The notes below the pieces were generated by a model, which saw only the letters and a list, made by a program, of their open reading frames with translations, had not been told where the DNA came from and ran no database searches. A stretch of 64,000 nt of DNA from Streptosporangium brasiliense (GTDB lineage: Bacteria > Actinomycetota > Actinomycetes > Streptosporangiales > Streptosporangiaceae), in the NCBI RefSeq assembly GCF_030811595.1, contig NZ_JAUSRB010000002.1:5394001-5458000 (forward strand), in the 5' to 3' direction. Position 1 is the first letter of the stretch; every line of letters starts with the position of its first letter. The translations under genes and the position numbers were made by a program. Shown here one piece after another: positions 17,411-25,050 of the stretch.

Positions 17411-18400
17411 ATGCTGCGAGACTCGTTCGGCCGGGTGGCGACTGATCTACGGGTGTCCCTCACCGACCGCTGCAACCTGCGGTGTTCTTACTGCATGCCC
17501 CCCGAGGGCCTCGACTGGCTGCCCAAGCCCGACCTGCTGACCGCCGACGAGATCGTCCGGCTGGTGACCATCGGGGTGGAGCGGCTGGGCATCACCGAGG
17601 TCCGCTACACCGGCGGCGAGCCCCTGCTCCGCCGCGAGCTGGTGGAGATCGTGGCCCGCACCGTCGCCCTCCGGCCCCGGCCCCAGGTCTCGCTGACCAC
17701 CAACGGCATCGGGCTCGCCCGGCTGGCCGCCCCGCTCGCCGAGGCCGGCCTGGACCGGGTCAACGTCTCCCTCGACACCCTCGACAGGGAGACCTTCGCC
17801 AAGCTCGCCCACCGCGACCGGCTGACCGACGTGCTCGACGGCCTGGCCGCGGCCGACGCCGCCGGGCTCCGCCCGGTCAAGGTCAACACGGTGCTGATGC
17901 GCGGGATCAACGACCACGAGGCCGCCGGGCTGCTGGGCTACTGCCTCGAACGGGGCTACGAGCTCCGCTTCATCGAGCAGATGCCGCTGGACGCCCAGCA
18001 CGGCTGGCGCCGGGAGAACATGATCACCGCCGACGAGATCCTCGCCCGGCTGAAGGAGTCCTACGACCTGACCGACGACGACCCGGTGGAGCGCGGCAGC
18101 GCCCCGGCCGAGCTGTTCCTCGTCGGGGGCGGGCCGGCCAGGGTCGGGGTGATCGGCTCGGTCACCCGGCCGTTCTGCGGCAGCTGCGACCGCGTACGGC
18201 TCACCGCCGACGGCCAGATCCGCAACTGCCTGTTCGCCACCGACGAGTCCGACCTGCGCGTCGCCATGCGCTCGGGAGCCGGCGACGACGAGATAGCCGA
18301 GCGCTGGCTGGCCGCGGTCCGGATCAAGAAGGCCGGGCACGGCATCGACGACCCGTCCTTCCTGCAGCCGTCCCGCCCGATGTCCGCCATCGGCGGATGA
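17411..18400 (+). CDS. moaA: GTP 3',8-cyclase MoaA
   Basis: A 329-residue radical SAM enzyme for the first step of molybdopterin synthesis (GTP to 3',8-cyclo-7,8-dihydro-GTP). The N-terminal [4Fe-4S] motif is CNLRCSYC (Cys21, 25, 28). The C-terminal GTP-binding cluster uses Cys256, Cys259 and Cys273 (CGSCDRVRL...RNC). The protein ends with the double glycine IGG needed for activity. GTGAGGAGGTGA provides the ribosome site. It overlaps mobA by 4 bases, so they form an operon that serves the nitrate reductase encoded about 20 kb away, among others. Confidence 0.96.
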   Translation: MLRDSFGRVATDLRVSLTDRCNLRCSYCMPPEGLDWLPKPDLLTADEIVRLVTIGVERLGITEVRYTGGEPLLRRELVEIVARTVALRPRPQVSLTTNGIGLARLAAPLAEAGLDRVNVSLDTLDRETFAKLAHRDRLTDVLDGLAAADAAGLRPVKVNTVLMRGINDHEAAGLLGYCLERGYELRFIEQMPLDAQHGWRRENMITADEILARLKESYDLTDDDPVERGSAPAELFLVGGGPARVGVIGSVTRPFCGSCDRVRLTADGQIRNCLFATDESDLRVAMRSGAGDDEIAERWLAAVRIKKAGHGIDDPSFLQPSRPMSAIGG

Positions 18401-18966
18401 GCGCGCGCTACGACGCGTGCATCCTGGCGGGTGGCCACGCGAGAAGGCTCGGCGGGCAGGACAAGCCGGGCCTGCGCGTCGCCGGACGGCCGCTGATCGA
18501 AACGGTGGCGGCGGCCGTGCCGGACGCCGGCAGGCTCGTCGTCGTCGGGCCGCACCGCCCCGGACTCGCGCGGGGGATCTTCGTACGGGAGGATCCGCCC
18601 GGCGCCGGGCCTATCCCGGCGCTGCGGGCCGGGCTGGCCGAGGTGAGCGCGCCGTGGGTGGCGCTGCTCGCCGCCGACCTGCCGTTCCTGACCGCCGGGC
18701 ACGTCTCGGCGCTGCTGGCGGCGGCGCGGACGGGGGCGGTGCTCGTCGACGACGGCGGGCGTGAGCAGTGGCTCGTCGGAGTCTGGCGTACGGCGGAGCT
18801 CGGCGAGGCGCTCGCCCGCTACGAGGGTCGGTCGCTGCACGGGCTCCTCGCCCCGCTGGCCCCCGTGACGCTTCATCTCACCGGGGAGCCGTGGTTCGAT
18901 TGCGACACGCCGGCGGATCTGCGGCGGGCCCGGAGCGGCGAGCCGGGGCCGCCGACACAGGTCTGA
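18397..18966 (+). CDS. mobA: Molybdenum cofactor guanylyltransferase (MobA-like)
   Basis: A 189-residue nucleotidyltransferase that links GMP to molybdopterin. The GTP-binding loop is LAGGHARRLGGQDKP (about 10-24), with the family pattern LAGGxxxRxGxxK. The metal site is AADLPFLT (about 91-98), and the C-terminal DCDTPADL motif is present. Its ATGA start overlaps the moaA stop. The match to bis-MGD synthesis fits the DMSO-reductase-family nitrate reductase in this window. Confidence 0.9.
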   Translation: MSARYDACILAGGHARRLGGQDKPGLRVAGRPLIETVAAAVPDAGRLVVVGPHRPGLARGIFVREDPPGAGPIPALRAGLAEVSAPWVALLAADLPFLTAGHVSALLAAARTGAVLVDDGGREQWLVGVWRTAELGEALARYEGRSLHGLLAPLAPVTLHLTGEPWFDCDTPADLRRARSGEPGPPTQV

Positions 18967-19035
18967 ACGCCCGGCGAGAGCCGCCGGAGCGGTGATGTCC
19001 CGGGGCGAGAGCGCCCCCCTTGCGAGGAGTGAGAG

Positions 19036-19281
19036 TTGAACGTGCTGACGGAGTGGACCGCGATCGTCTGCCGCGAGCTGGGCGTCGACCCCGCGGAGAT
19101 CGACCGTGACGCGCTGCTGGACCTGACCAAGGAGGTCGCTCACGGGGTGACGCGTCCGGCCGCGCCGCTGACGGCGTATCTGCTGGGACTGGCCCAGGGG
19201 GCGGGCACGGCGCCACCGGACGCGGTGGAGCGGCTGACCGCGCTGGCACAGGAGTGGGAGCGGACGGCGGGCGACAGCTAG
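19036..19281 (+). CDS. DUF6457 small protein
   Basis: An 81-residue helical protein beginning LTEWTAIVCRELGVDPAEID and continuing LLDLTKEVAHGVTRPAAPLTAYLLG. This is the DUF6457 pattern, which in many actinobacteria is fused or adjacent to MobA. An accessory role in molybdenum-cofactor guanylylation is an inference from that linkage. The start is TTG 19036, with GAGGAG 6 bases before it; GTG 19042 is the alternative. It follows mobA by 69 bases. Confidence 0.75.
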   Translation: MNVLTEWTAIVCRELGVDPAEIDRDALLDLTKEVAHGVTRPAAPLTAYLLGLAQGAGTAPPDAVERLTALAQEWERTAGDS

Positions 19282-19364
19282 GGTCCTGCCGACAGGCGCG
19301 GCCGGCGATCCGGGGAAGCTGGAGACTCCGGAACCGGAGGCTCTGGAAGAGCTGGAGGCCCTGG

Positions 19365-19480
19365 AAAAAGGGCGACGCCGGGTGGTTACGGGGGCAAACC
19401 ACCCGGCGCCGCTTCATCGGCGTTCCGACGGGGGCCCGGAACGCCGGCACCAGTGCCCCGACGGGGGACCAGGGCACTTG
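19365..19480 (-). ncRNA. Candidate small RNA with three C-rich hairpin loops
   Basis: Read on the minus strand, three perfect stems follow one another. Stem 1 is 19478-19472 with 19458-19452 (7 base pairs). Stem 2 is 19445-19437 with 19427-19419 (9 pairs). Stem 3 is 19408-19397 with 19387-19376 (12 pairs). All three loops contain CCCCCGT. Five U residues follow stem 3 after 6 bases (19369-19365), giving a plausible intrinsic terminator. A TTGACG box lies upstream at 19517-19512. The design recalls the actinobacterial 6C small RNA, which shows C-runs in two hairpin loops, but here there are three loops with five Cs each. The start and end are estimates. Confidence 0.6.
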
Positions 19481-19485
19481 GCTAA

Positions 19486-19517
19486 AGCGTACACCTACTA
19501 CCCCTGAGATGCGTCAA
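19486..19517 (-). promoter_or_regulatory. Promoter-like element for the candidate small RNA
   Basis: On the minus strand TTGACG (19517-19512) is followed by TGTACG after 18 bases or TACGCT after 20 bases. It lies between the DUF3099 stop codon and the first hairpin. Confidence 0.4.
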
Positions 19518-19524
19518 GACTTAG

Positions 19525-19839
19525 TCACGACCCGATCTCGCGTCGGTGGAGCGGGATCTCGTTCTGGCCGTTTTCCGCCATGTCAGGGGTGCTGATCGGT
19601 CCGCGCTGCGGGGCGTTGGCCCCGATGACGGCAACATATGGTAAAAAGATCGCCCCGGCGAACAGCAGGAGCCGGACGGGCAGCGGAGCCGGCACCGTGA
19701 AGGCGAGAATGAGACAGACGAGCCGGATCCCCATCTTGATGAGATAGTTCTTCTCCCGCTTCCCGATGTCCTCGCTCAGCGACGGCCGGGCATCGGTTAC
19801 CTGGTGGACCACCCGGCGCTTGTGCCATACCTTCACCAC
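19525..19839 (-). CDS. DUF3099 membrane protein
   Basis: A 104-residue protein matching the actinobacterial DUF3099 pattern. It has TDARPSLSEDIGKREKNYLI, then two closely spaced membrane helices (about 37-50 and 53-70, MGIRLVCLILAFTVPAPLP and RLLLFAGAIFLPYVAVIGA), then a polar tail. The function is unknown. Two adjacent GTG codons (19837-19839 and 19834-19836) can start it. The second stands 6 bases after TAAGTT, as in other leaderless genes here. A candidate small RNA begins just beyond its stop. Confidence 0.78.
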   Translation of the reverse strand: MVKVWHKRRVVHQVTDARPSLSEDIGKREKNYLIKMGIRLVCLILAFTVPAPLPVRLLLFAGAIFLPYVAVIGANAPQRGPISTPDMAENGQNEIPLHRREIGS

Positions 19840-19955
19840 TCCAACTTAGACCTCGGACGGGGCGGGTCCAACTCCGCCCTCGGACCGGGCCGGGCCCGCG
19901 GATCGGGACGGCGCCGGAGGGCGTGCGATCATGGCCGCCGGGTAAGGATGACGGC

Positions 19956-20168
19956 ATGACGGATCGCACATATCGGGTGACCGAGATAGTCGGCACTTCG
20001 GAGGAGAGTCTTGAGGCGGCCATTCGCAACGGCGTCCGCCGTGCCTCGCAGACCCTGCGTCACCTCGACTGGTTCGAGGTGACCGAGGTCAGGGGGCACA
20101 TCATCGACGGCGAGGTCGGCCACTTCCAGGTCGGCATGAAGGTCGGATTCCGCCTGGAGGACGCCTGA
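19956..20168 (+). CDS. Dodecin family flavin-binding protein
   Basis: A 70-residue protein with the whole dodecin pattern: YRVTEIVGTSEESLEAAI, the ASQTLRHLDWFEVTEVRG segment with the flavin-stacking Trp37, and the C-terminal HFQVGMKVGFRLED strand. Dodecins form 12-subunit shells that store or buffer flavins. AAGGA lies upstream of ATG 19956. It is a single gene. Confidence 0.92.
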   Translation: MTDRTYRVTEIVGTSEESLEAAIRNGVRRASQTLRHLDWFEVTEVRGHIIDGEVGHFQVGMKVGFRLEDA

Positions 20169-20220
20169 CCCCGGACGCCTGATCTTGTACGGCGCGGCCC
20201 CGGCGGAGCAGACTACGGGG

Positions 20221-21273
20221 ATGGGAGATCTCCACCGCGTCATGGGAGCCGCGCTGGCCGCGGCGCTGCTGCTCGCCGGATGCTCCGCCCCGGTGGGCGG
20301 CTCCGCGGCCCCTCCGGCCGCCGCGCCGTCCGCATCCCCACCCGCCTCCCCGTCCGCCGGGCCCGTGCGCGGCGGCGCGCTCGACCAGAGCGCCGCCGAC
20401 GTCCGGCGGACGCTCGGCAGCCTGCGCCGGCTGGACGACCTGCCGCTGTACGAGATGACCTTCCACGGCTTGTACGACCGGGAGGCCGCCGTCAGCGAGG
20501 AGGACCTCGCCGGGCGCGCCGACGGCTGGGCCTGCTCACTGTTCCACCTGGCGGGGGAGCGGCCGCTGTTCGGCCGCAACTTCGACTGGGACCCCAACCC
20601 GGCGATGGTCGTGCACGCCGACCCGCCCGACGGCTACGCCTCGGTGTCCACGGCGGACCTGTCCTACGTGCTCGGCAGCGCCGCCACGCCGGACACGGCC
20701 GACCCAGGGGTCCGCCGCAGGCTCGCCCACGCCGTGCTCACCCCCTTCGACGGAGTGAACGAGAAGGGGCTGGCGATCGGCATGGCCGCGGTGCCCGACG
20801 GCGAGCTGCCGCCCAGGACCGCCGGCCGCCCGGTCGTCGGCAGCGTGCGGATCATCCGGGTGATGCTGGACAAGGCCGCGACCGTGGACGAGGCGGTGGC
20901 GATCATGCGCCGCTACGACATCGACTTCACCGGCAGTCCGCAGATCCACTACCTGCTCGCCGACGCCGGCGGGAAGTCGGCCGTCGTGGAGTTCGCCGGC
21001 GGCAAGCTCAACGTCATCGAGGACCGGATCCTGACCAACTTCGCCATGACCGGCACCACCGGTGAGCGGCGCATGACCGACACCCGCTACGGCGAGCTCG
21101 CCGACGGCCTCCCGGCAGCCAGGACCTGGCAGGACGGGATGGACCTGCTCCAGCGGGTGGCCCAGGGGCACACCCGCTGGTCGGTCGTCTACGACCTCAC
21201 CGACGCCACCGCCCGCCTGGTGACGGCCAAGCGCTGGGAGCGGGTGCACACCATCCCGCTCACCCAGCGCTAG
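20221..21273 (+). CDS. Lipid-anchored linear-amide C-N hydrolase (choloylglycine hydrolase/C45 type)
   Basis: A 350-residue Ntn-fold hydrolase. A lipoprotein signal ends in the lipobox LAGC (Cys21). An Ala/Pro/Ser linker (about 22-50) and a pro-region follow. The likely nucleophile is Cys105 in GWACSLF, followed by the family motif LFGRNFDWDPNP (residues about 115-126). Members cleave amides of carcinine, penicillins or bile-acid conjugates; the substrate here is unknown. Lipidation implies activity outside the membrane. ATG 20221 is chosen; ATG 20242 would still retain the lipobox. Its stop codon shares CTAG with that of the convergent TldE gene. Confidence 0.8.
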   Translation: MGDLHRVMGAALAAALLLAGCSAPVGGSAAPPAAAPSASPPASPSAGPVRGGALDQSAADVRRTLGSLRRLDDLPLYEMTFHGLYDREAAVSEEDLAGRADGWACSLFHLAGERPLFGRNFDWDPNPAMVVHADPPDGYASVSTADLSYVLGSAATPDTADPGVRRRLAHAVLTPFDGVNEKGLAIGMAAVPDGELPPRTAGRPVVGSVRIIRVMLDKAATVDEAVAIMRRYDIDFTGSPQIHYLLADAGGKSAVVEFAGGKLNVIEDRILTNFAMTGTTGERRMTDTRYGELADGLPAARTWQDGMDLLQRVAQGHTRWSVVYDLTDATARLVTAKRWERVHTIPLTQR

Positions 21274-22706
21274 CTGGCCTGGCTGACCGTCGACATGTTG
21301 AAGTCGGGCACCCGGAGCGGCGGCATGACCGCGCGGGTGAAGTAGTCGTTCCACTCGCGCGGCAGGGTCTGCTCGGCGGCGCCGACCTCGGTGAGGCGGC
21401 CCAGCAGGTCCACCGGGCTCTCGTTGAAGCGGAAGTTGTTCACCTCGCCGACGACCTCACCGTTCTCCACCAGATAGACGCCGTCCCGGGTCAGCCCGGT
21501 GAGCAGCAGGCTCTGCGGATCGACCTCGCGGATGTACCACAGGCAGGTGAGCAGCAGGCCCCGCTCGGTGGAGGCGATCATCTCCTCCAGCGAACGGCCG
21601 CCCGCGGGCCCCTCCATGATCAGGTTGTCGATCGCCGGGGTCACCGGCAGGCCGGTCAGCTCGGCCGAGTGCCGGGTCTGGATCAGGCTCGCCAGGGCGC
21701 CGTCGGAGATCCAGTCGGTGGGCGTCAGCGGCAGGGTGTTGTCGAACACCGACTGCTGCCGGCTGGAGGCGTGCGCGACCACGGCCGGCGCGCACTCGAT
21801 GCCCGGCGCGGCCGGATCGCTGTACAGGCGGATCGGCAGCGGGGAGAGGGCCTCCCCGACGCGGGTCCCGCCGCCGGGCCTGGAGAAGACCGTACGGCCC
21901 TCCAGAGCGTCCCGGGCGCCGGCCGTCCAGTACAGGTAGATCATCAGGTCGGCCACGGCCGTCGGCGGCAGCAGCGTCTCGTACCGTCCGGCCGGCAGGT
22001 CGATCCGGTTCTTGGCCCACTCCAGCCGCTGGGCCAGCGAGGCGTCCAGCGCCGCCACGTCCACGTCGGAGAAGTCGCGGGTGGCCACGCCCGTCCACGC
22101 CGAGCGCTTCATGTCCGGCGATTTGGCGTTGAGCTCCAGGCGCCCGGTGGGCTGGGTGTGCCGGAGCCGGGCCCCGGCCGAGGTGCCCACGAAGGTGGTG
22201 GTGACGATGTGCTCGGCGAAGCCGTACAGCCTGCGCCCGCCCGCCTCGGCCCGGGCGAAGGCCTCGCCCAGGGCGGGGGCGAAGGTGCCGAAAACCCCGA
22301 TGGAGGTGGGCTCGGCGGGCAGGTCCCAGTCCGCCGAGCGAGGGCCCTCGACCAGCGGCCGGGCGTCCTCCGACGGCGTCGCGTCCTCCGCGGCGTGATC
22401 GGCCGCGGCGACGACGTCGGCGAGCTGCTCGGGGCGGACCGCCGCCCGCGACACCACGCCGACCCCCCGGCCCACGATCGAGATCACGGTGAGCTGCGAG
22501 GAACGGCCCACGCCGTTGGTGGTGAGAGTGTTCCCCGCGAACCGCAGGTTGGCGCTGGAGCCCTCTTCCACGATCACGACGACGTCGTCGGCCGTGGAGA
22601 GGTCCAGGGCCTTTTCGATCATCTCCTGAGGGCTCATCCCGCTCCCTTCCCGGCGGCCGGCCGAGGCGCTCGCCGAGATGTCGTTTCCTTCGATCCGCTC
22701 GCTCAT
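21270..22706 (-). CDS. tldE: TldE/PmbA-family subunit of the TldD/E protease
   Basis: A 478-residue protein of the PmbA/TldE half of the family. It has EEGSSANLRFAGNTLTTNGV at the N-terminus and family-typical C-terminal blocks (IDNLIMEGPAG, SLLLTGLTRDGVYLVENGEV). It lacks the HExxxH zinc motif, as expected for the non-catalytic partner. With TldD it forms a heterodimeric metalloprotease that degrades unfolded peptides and matures some modified peptides. ATG 22706 is preferred because it overlaps the end of a short coupling frame after tldD. ATG 22637 (M-S-P-Q-E), with its own AGGGAG, starts exactly where family similarity begins and is a serious alternative. Confidence 0.85.
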   Translation of the reverse strand: MSERIEGNDISASASAGRREGSGMSPQEMIEKALDLSTADDVVVIVEEGSSANLRFAGNTLTTNGVGRSSQLTVISIVGRGVGVVSRAAVRPEQLADVVAAADHAAEDATPSEDARPLVEGPRSADWDLPAEPTSIGVFGTFAPALGEAFARAEAGGRRLYGFAEHIVTTTFVGTSAGARLRHTQPTGRLELNAKSPDMKRSAWTGVATRDFSDVDVAALDASLAQRLEWAKNRIDLPAGRYETLLPPTAVADLMIYLYWTAGARDALEGRTVFSRPGGGTRVGEALSPLPIRLYSDPAAPGIECAPAVVAHASSRQQSVFDNTLPLTPTDWISDGALASLIQTRHSAELTGLPVTPAIDNLIMEGPAGGRSLEEMIASTERGLLLTCLWYIREVDPQSLLLTGLTRDGVYLVENGEVVGEVNNFRFNESPVDLLGRLTEVGAAEQTLPREWNDYFTRAVMPPLRVPDFNMSTVSQAS

Positions 22707-22771
22707 ACGATCTCCCCGCCCGGGGCCCGGAGCCCGCCGCGGACGCCGGCCCGCTCGCCGCGCCCGCTCAT
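22703..22771 (-). other. 22-codon frame linking tldD and tldE
   Basis: An ATG overlaps the tldD stop (ATGA at 22771-22768). Its 22-codon frame ends at a TGA that overlaps the ATG of tldE at 22706. Ribosomes could re-initiate twice and couple the two genes. The encoded Gly/Arg-rich peptide probably has no function itself. Confidence 0.35.
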
Positions 22772-24267
22772 TTGCCGCTCTCCTGCAGGGTGTTGAGGAC
22801 GCGCACGTCGCGGAAGAGCGCCGACGGGCAGCCGTGGCTGACCGGGGCGACCTGGCCGGGCTGGCCCTTGCCGCAGTTGAACGCCCCGCCCAGCACGTAG
22901 GTCTGCGGGCCGCCGACGGCCGCCATCGACCGCCAGAAGTCGGTGGTGGTGGCCTGGTAGGCGACGTCGCGGACCTGGCCGGCGAGCCTGCCGTTCTCGA
23001 TCCGGTAGAACCGCTGGCCGGTGAACTGGAAGTTGTATCGCTGCATGTCGATGGACCAGCTCTTGTCGCCCACGACGTAGATGCCGCGGTCCACCCCGGA
23101 GATCAGCCCCTCGGTGGAGGGGCCGTCGGGCGCCGGCAGCAGCGAGACGTTGGCCATGCGCTGGATCGGCATGTTGCCGGGGGAGTCGGCGAAGGCGCAG
23201 CCGTTGGAGGCGCCGAGGTCCTTCAGCCGCGCCATCCGCCGGTCGAGCTGGTAGCCGACCAGGACGCCGCCGGAGACGATGTCGAAGCGCTTGGCCGCCA
23301 CGCCCTCGTCGTCGTAGCCGATCGTGGACAGGCCGTGCTCGGTGGTGCGGTCGCCGACCACGTTCATCACCTGCGAGCCGTAGACCAGCTTGCCGAGCTG
23401 GTCGAAGGTGGCGAAGCTGGTGCCGGCGTAGGCGGCCTCGTAGCCGAGGGCCCGGTCCAGCTCGGTGGCGTGCCCGATGGACTCGTGGATCGTCAGCCAC
23501 AGGTTGGACGGGTCGATGACCAGGTCGTAGCTTCCGGCCTCGACCGACGGCGCCCTGAGCTTCTCCTCCAGCAGTTCGGGGAGGCGGGCGAGCTCGTCGG
23601 GGAAGTCCCAGGCGGTGCCGGTGAGGTATTCGTACCCCCGGCCGACCGGCGGGGCCAGCGTGCGCATCGACTCGAAACGCCCGCCGTCGACCTTCATCAC
23701 CTCCAGCTCCGGGTGCAGCCGCACCCGCTGCTGGGTGGTGGAGGTGCCGGAGGTGTCGGCGTAGAACTTCTGCTCCTTGACCTGCTTCAGCGAGGCCTGG
23801 ACGTGGTCCACGCGCGGATCCCGCAGCAGGCCGTCCGACCAGCCGGCGAGCAGGGCGACCTTCTCCCGCATCGGCACCTCGAACGGGTCGACCTCGTAGG
23901 CCGAGACCCAGGTGACGTCGGAATGGACCGGCTCGGGGGCCAGCTCGATGGGCTCGCGGTTGACCGCCGCGGAGATGAGCGCCACCTCCACCGCCTGCTC
24001 GGCGGTCCGCACGGCCGCCTCGGGGGTGAGCTCGATGCCGGAGGCGAACCCCCAGGTGCCGTTCTTGACGACCCGCACGGCGTAGCCGAGGTCGTCGGCG
24101 TCGATGGAGCCTTCGAGCGTGGCGTCGGACAGGCGCAGGGTCTCCGAGCGGACGCGCTCGAGCCGGAAGTCGGCGTGCTCGGCGCCGAGGTCACGGGCGC
24201 GTTGCAGGGCCGCGTCCGCCAGCCGCCTCATGGGCAGAGCGAGGAAATCGGGATCGATCTGGCGCAT
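22768..24267 (-). CDS. tldD: TldD metalloprotease subunit
   Basis: A 499-residue catalytic partner of TldE. The zinc motif HESIGH is at 261-266, and the usual downstream blocks follow (GTSFATFDQLGKLVYG, YDDEGVAAKRFDIVSGG). The active site is formed with TldE on a narrow tunnel that threads peptides. The start is ATG 24265-24267; TAGGAT lies 7 bases upstream, which indicates a leaderless transcript. It is divergent from fabG, and a 19-base palindrome lies between them. Confidence 0.93.
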   Translation of the reverse strand: MRQIDPDFLALPMRRLADAALQRARDLGAEHADFRLERVRSETLRLSDATLEGSIDADDLGYAVRVVKNGTWGFASGIELTPEAAVRTAEQAVEVALISAAVNREPIELAPEPVHSDVTWVSAYEVDPFEVPMREKVALLAGWSDGLLRDPRVDHVQASLKQVKEQKFYADTSGTSTTQQRVRLHPELEVMKVDGGRFESMRTLAPPVGRGYEYLTGTAWDFPDELARLPELLEEKLRAPSVEAGSYDLVIDPSNLWLTIHESIGHATELDRALGYEAAYAGTSFATFDQLGKLVYGSQVMNVVGDRTTEHGLSTIGYDDEGVAAKRFDIVSGGVLVGYQLDRRMARLKDLGASNGCAFADSPGNMPIQRMANVSLLPAPDGPSTEGLISGVDRGIYVVGDKSWSIDMQRYNFQFTGQRFYRIENGRLAGQVRDVAYQATTTDFWRSMAAVGGPQTYVLGGAFNCGKGQPGQVAPVSHGCPSALFRDVRVLNTLQESGK

Positions 24268-24274
24268 GTCAACG

Positions 24275-24337
24275 ATCCTAGCCCTGTGATCTTGTCCCCC
24301 ACGGACAAGAGGTTTACCCCCGGGTAGCCGATAGCGT
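24275..24337. promoter_or_regulatory. Divergent tldD/fabG promoters with a palindrome
   Basis: Minus strand: TAGGAT (24280-24275) is 7 bases before the tldD ATG. Plus strand: TAGCGT (24332-24337) is 7 bases before the fabG ATG. Between them lies the perfect palindrome CTTGTCC-CCCAC-GGACAAG (24291-24309), placed at the -35 region of both promoters. A shared regulator is likely, but I cannot name it. Confidence 0.5.
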
Positions 24338-24344
24338 CAGCTCT

Positions 24345-25049
24345 ATGGCTCGATCTGTTCTCGTAACCGGCGGCAACCGCGGCATCGGCCTCGCGATCGC
24401 CCGCCAGCTCGCCCAGGCCGGTGACGCCGTCGCCGTGACCTACCGCTCCGGAGAGCCCCCCGAGGGGCTGTTCGGCGTGCGGTGCGATGTGACCAGCACG
24501 GCCGACGTCGACGCGGCGTTCGAGAAGGTCGAGGCCGAGCACGGCCCGGTCGAGGTGCTCGTCGCCAACGCGGGCATCACCAAGGACACGCTGCTGCCGA
24601 TGATGAAGGAGGACGCCTTCACCGACGTCATCGACGCAAACCTGACCGGTGCCTACCGGGTGGCCAAGCGCGCCACGCGCGGCATGCTGCGGCTCAAGCG
24701 CGGCCGGATCGTGCTGGTCTCCTCGGTGGTGGCGATGCTCGGCTCGGCCGGGCAGAGCAACTACGCCGCCTCCAAGGCCGGGATGATCGGCTTCGCCCGG
24801 TCGGTGGCCCGGGAGCTCGGCTCGCGCGGCATCACGGTCAACGTGGTCTCCCCGGGCTTCGTGGAGACCGACATGACCGCCGCGCTCGACGAGGCGTACC
24901 AGGAGCAGATCCGCAAGAACATCCCGCTGGGCCGCTACGCCAGCGCCGACGAGGTCGCGCGTGTGGTCAAGTTCCTGGCGAGCGAGGACGCCGCCTACAT
25001 CACCGGGGCCGTCATCCCCGTGGACGGCGGCCTGGGAATGGGGCACTGA
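24345..25049 (+). CDS. fabG: 3-oxoacyl-[ACP] reductase FabG
   Basis: A 234-residue short-chain dehydrogenase. It has the NADPH-binding TGGNRGIGLAIA motif (about 7-18), NAG at 79-81, and the catalytic Ser-Tyr-Lys triad in VLVSSVV and NYAASKAGM. It reduces 3-oxoacyl-ACP in fatty-acid elongation. It is followed after one base by fabI, an arrangement like mycobacterial mabA-inhA. Leaderless start at ATG 24345. Confidence 0.93.
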   Translation: MARSVLVTGGNRGIGLAIARQLAQAGDAVAVTYRSGEPPEGLFGVRCDVTSTADVDAAFEKVEAEHGPVEVLVANAGITKDTLLPMMKEDAFTDVIDANLTGAYRVAKRATRGMLRLKRGRIVLVSSVVAMLGSAGQSNYAASKAGMIGFARSVARELGSRGITVNVVSPGFVETDMTAALDEAYQEQIRKNIPLGRYASADEVARVVKFLASEDAAYITGAVIPVDGGLGMGH

Positions 25050-25050
25050 C

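Noticed and set aside
19311..19370. Degenerate CTGGA/CCGGA repeat tract as a repeat element
   Set aside because: Units vary in length and sequence; it may be chance or old decay, too weak to annotate.
19254..19595. Plus-strand frame after DUF6457
   Set aside because: Trp/Arg-rich translation without family features; the bases are better explained by the minus-strand hairpins.
22678..24327. 549-codon plus-strand frame opposite tldD
   Set aside because: Antisense shadow; the TldD protein with its HESIGH motif is on the other strand.
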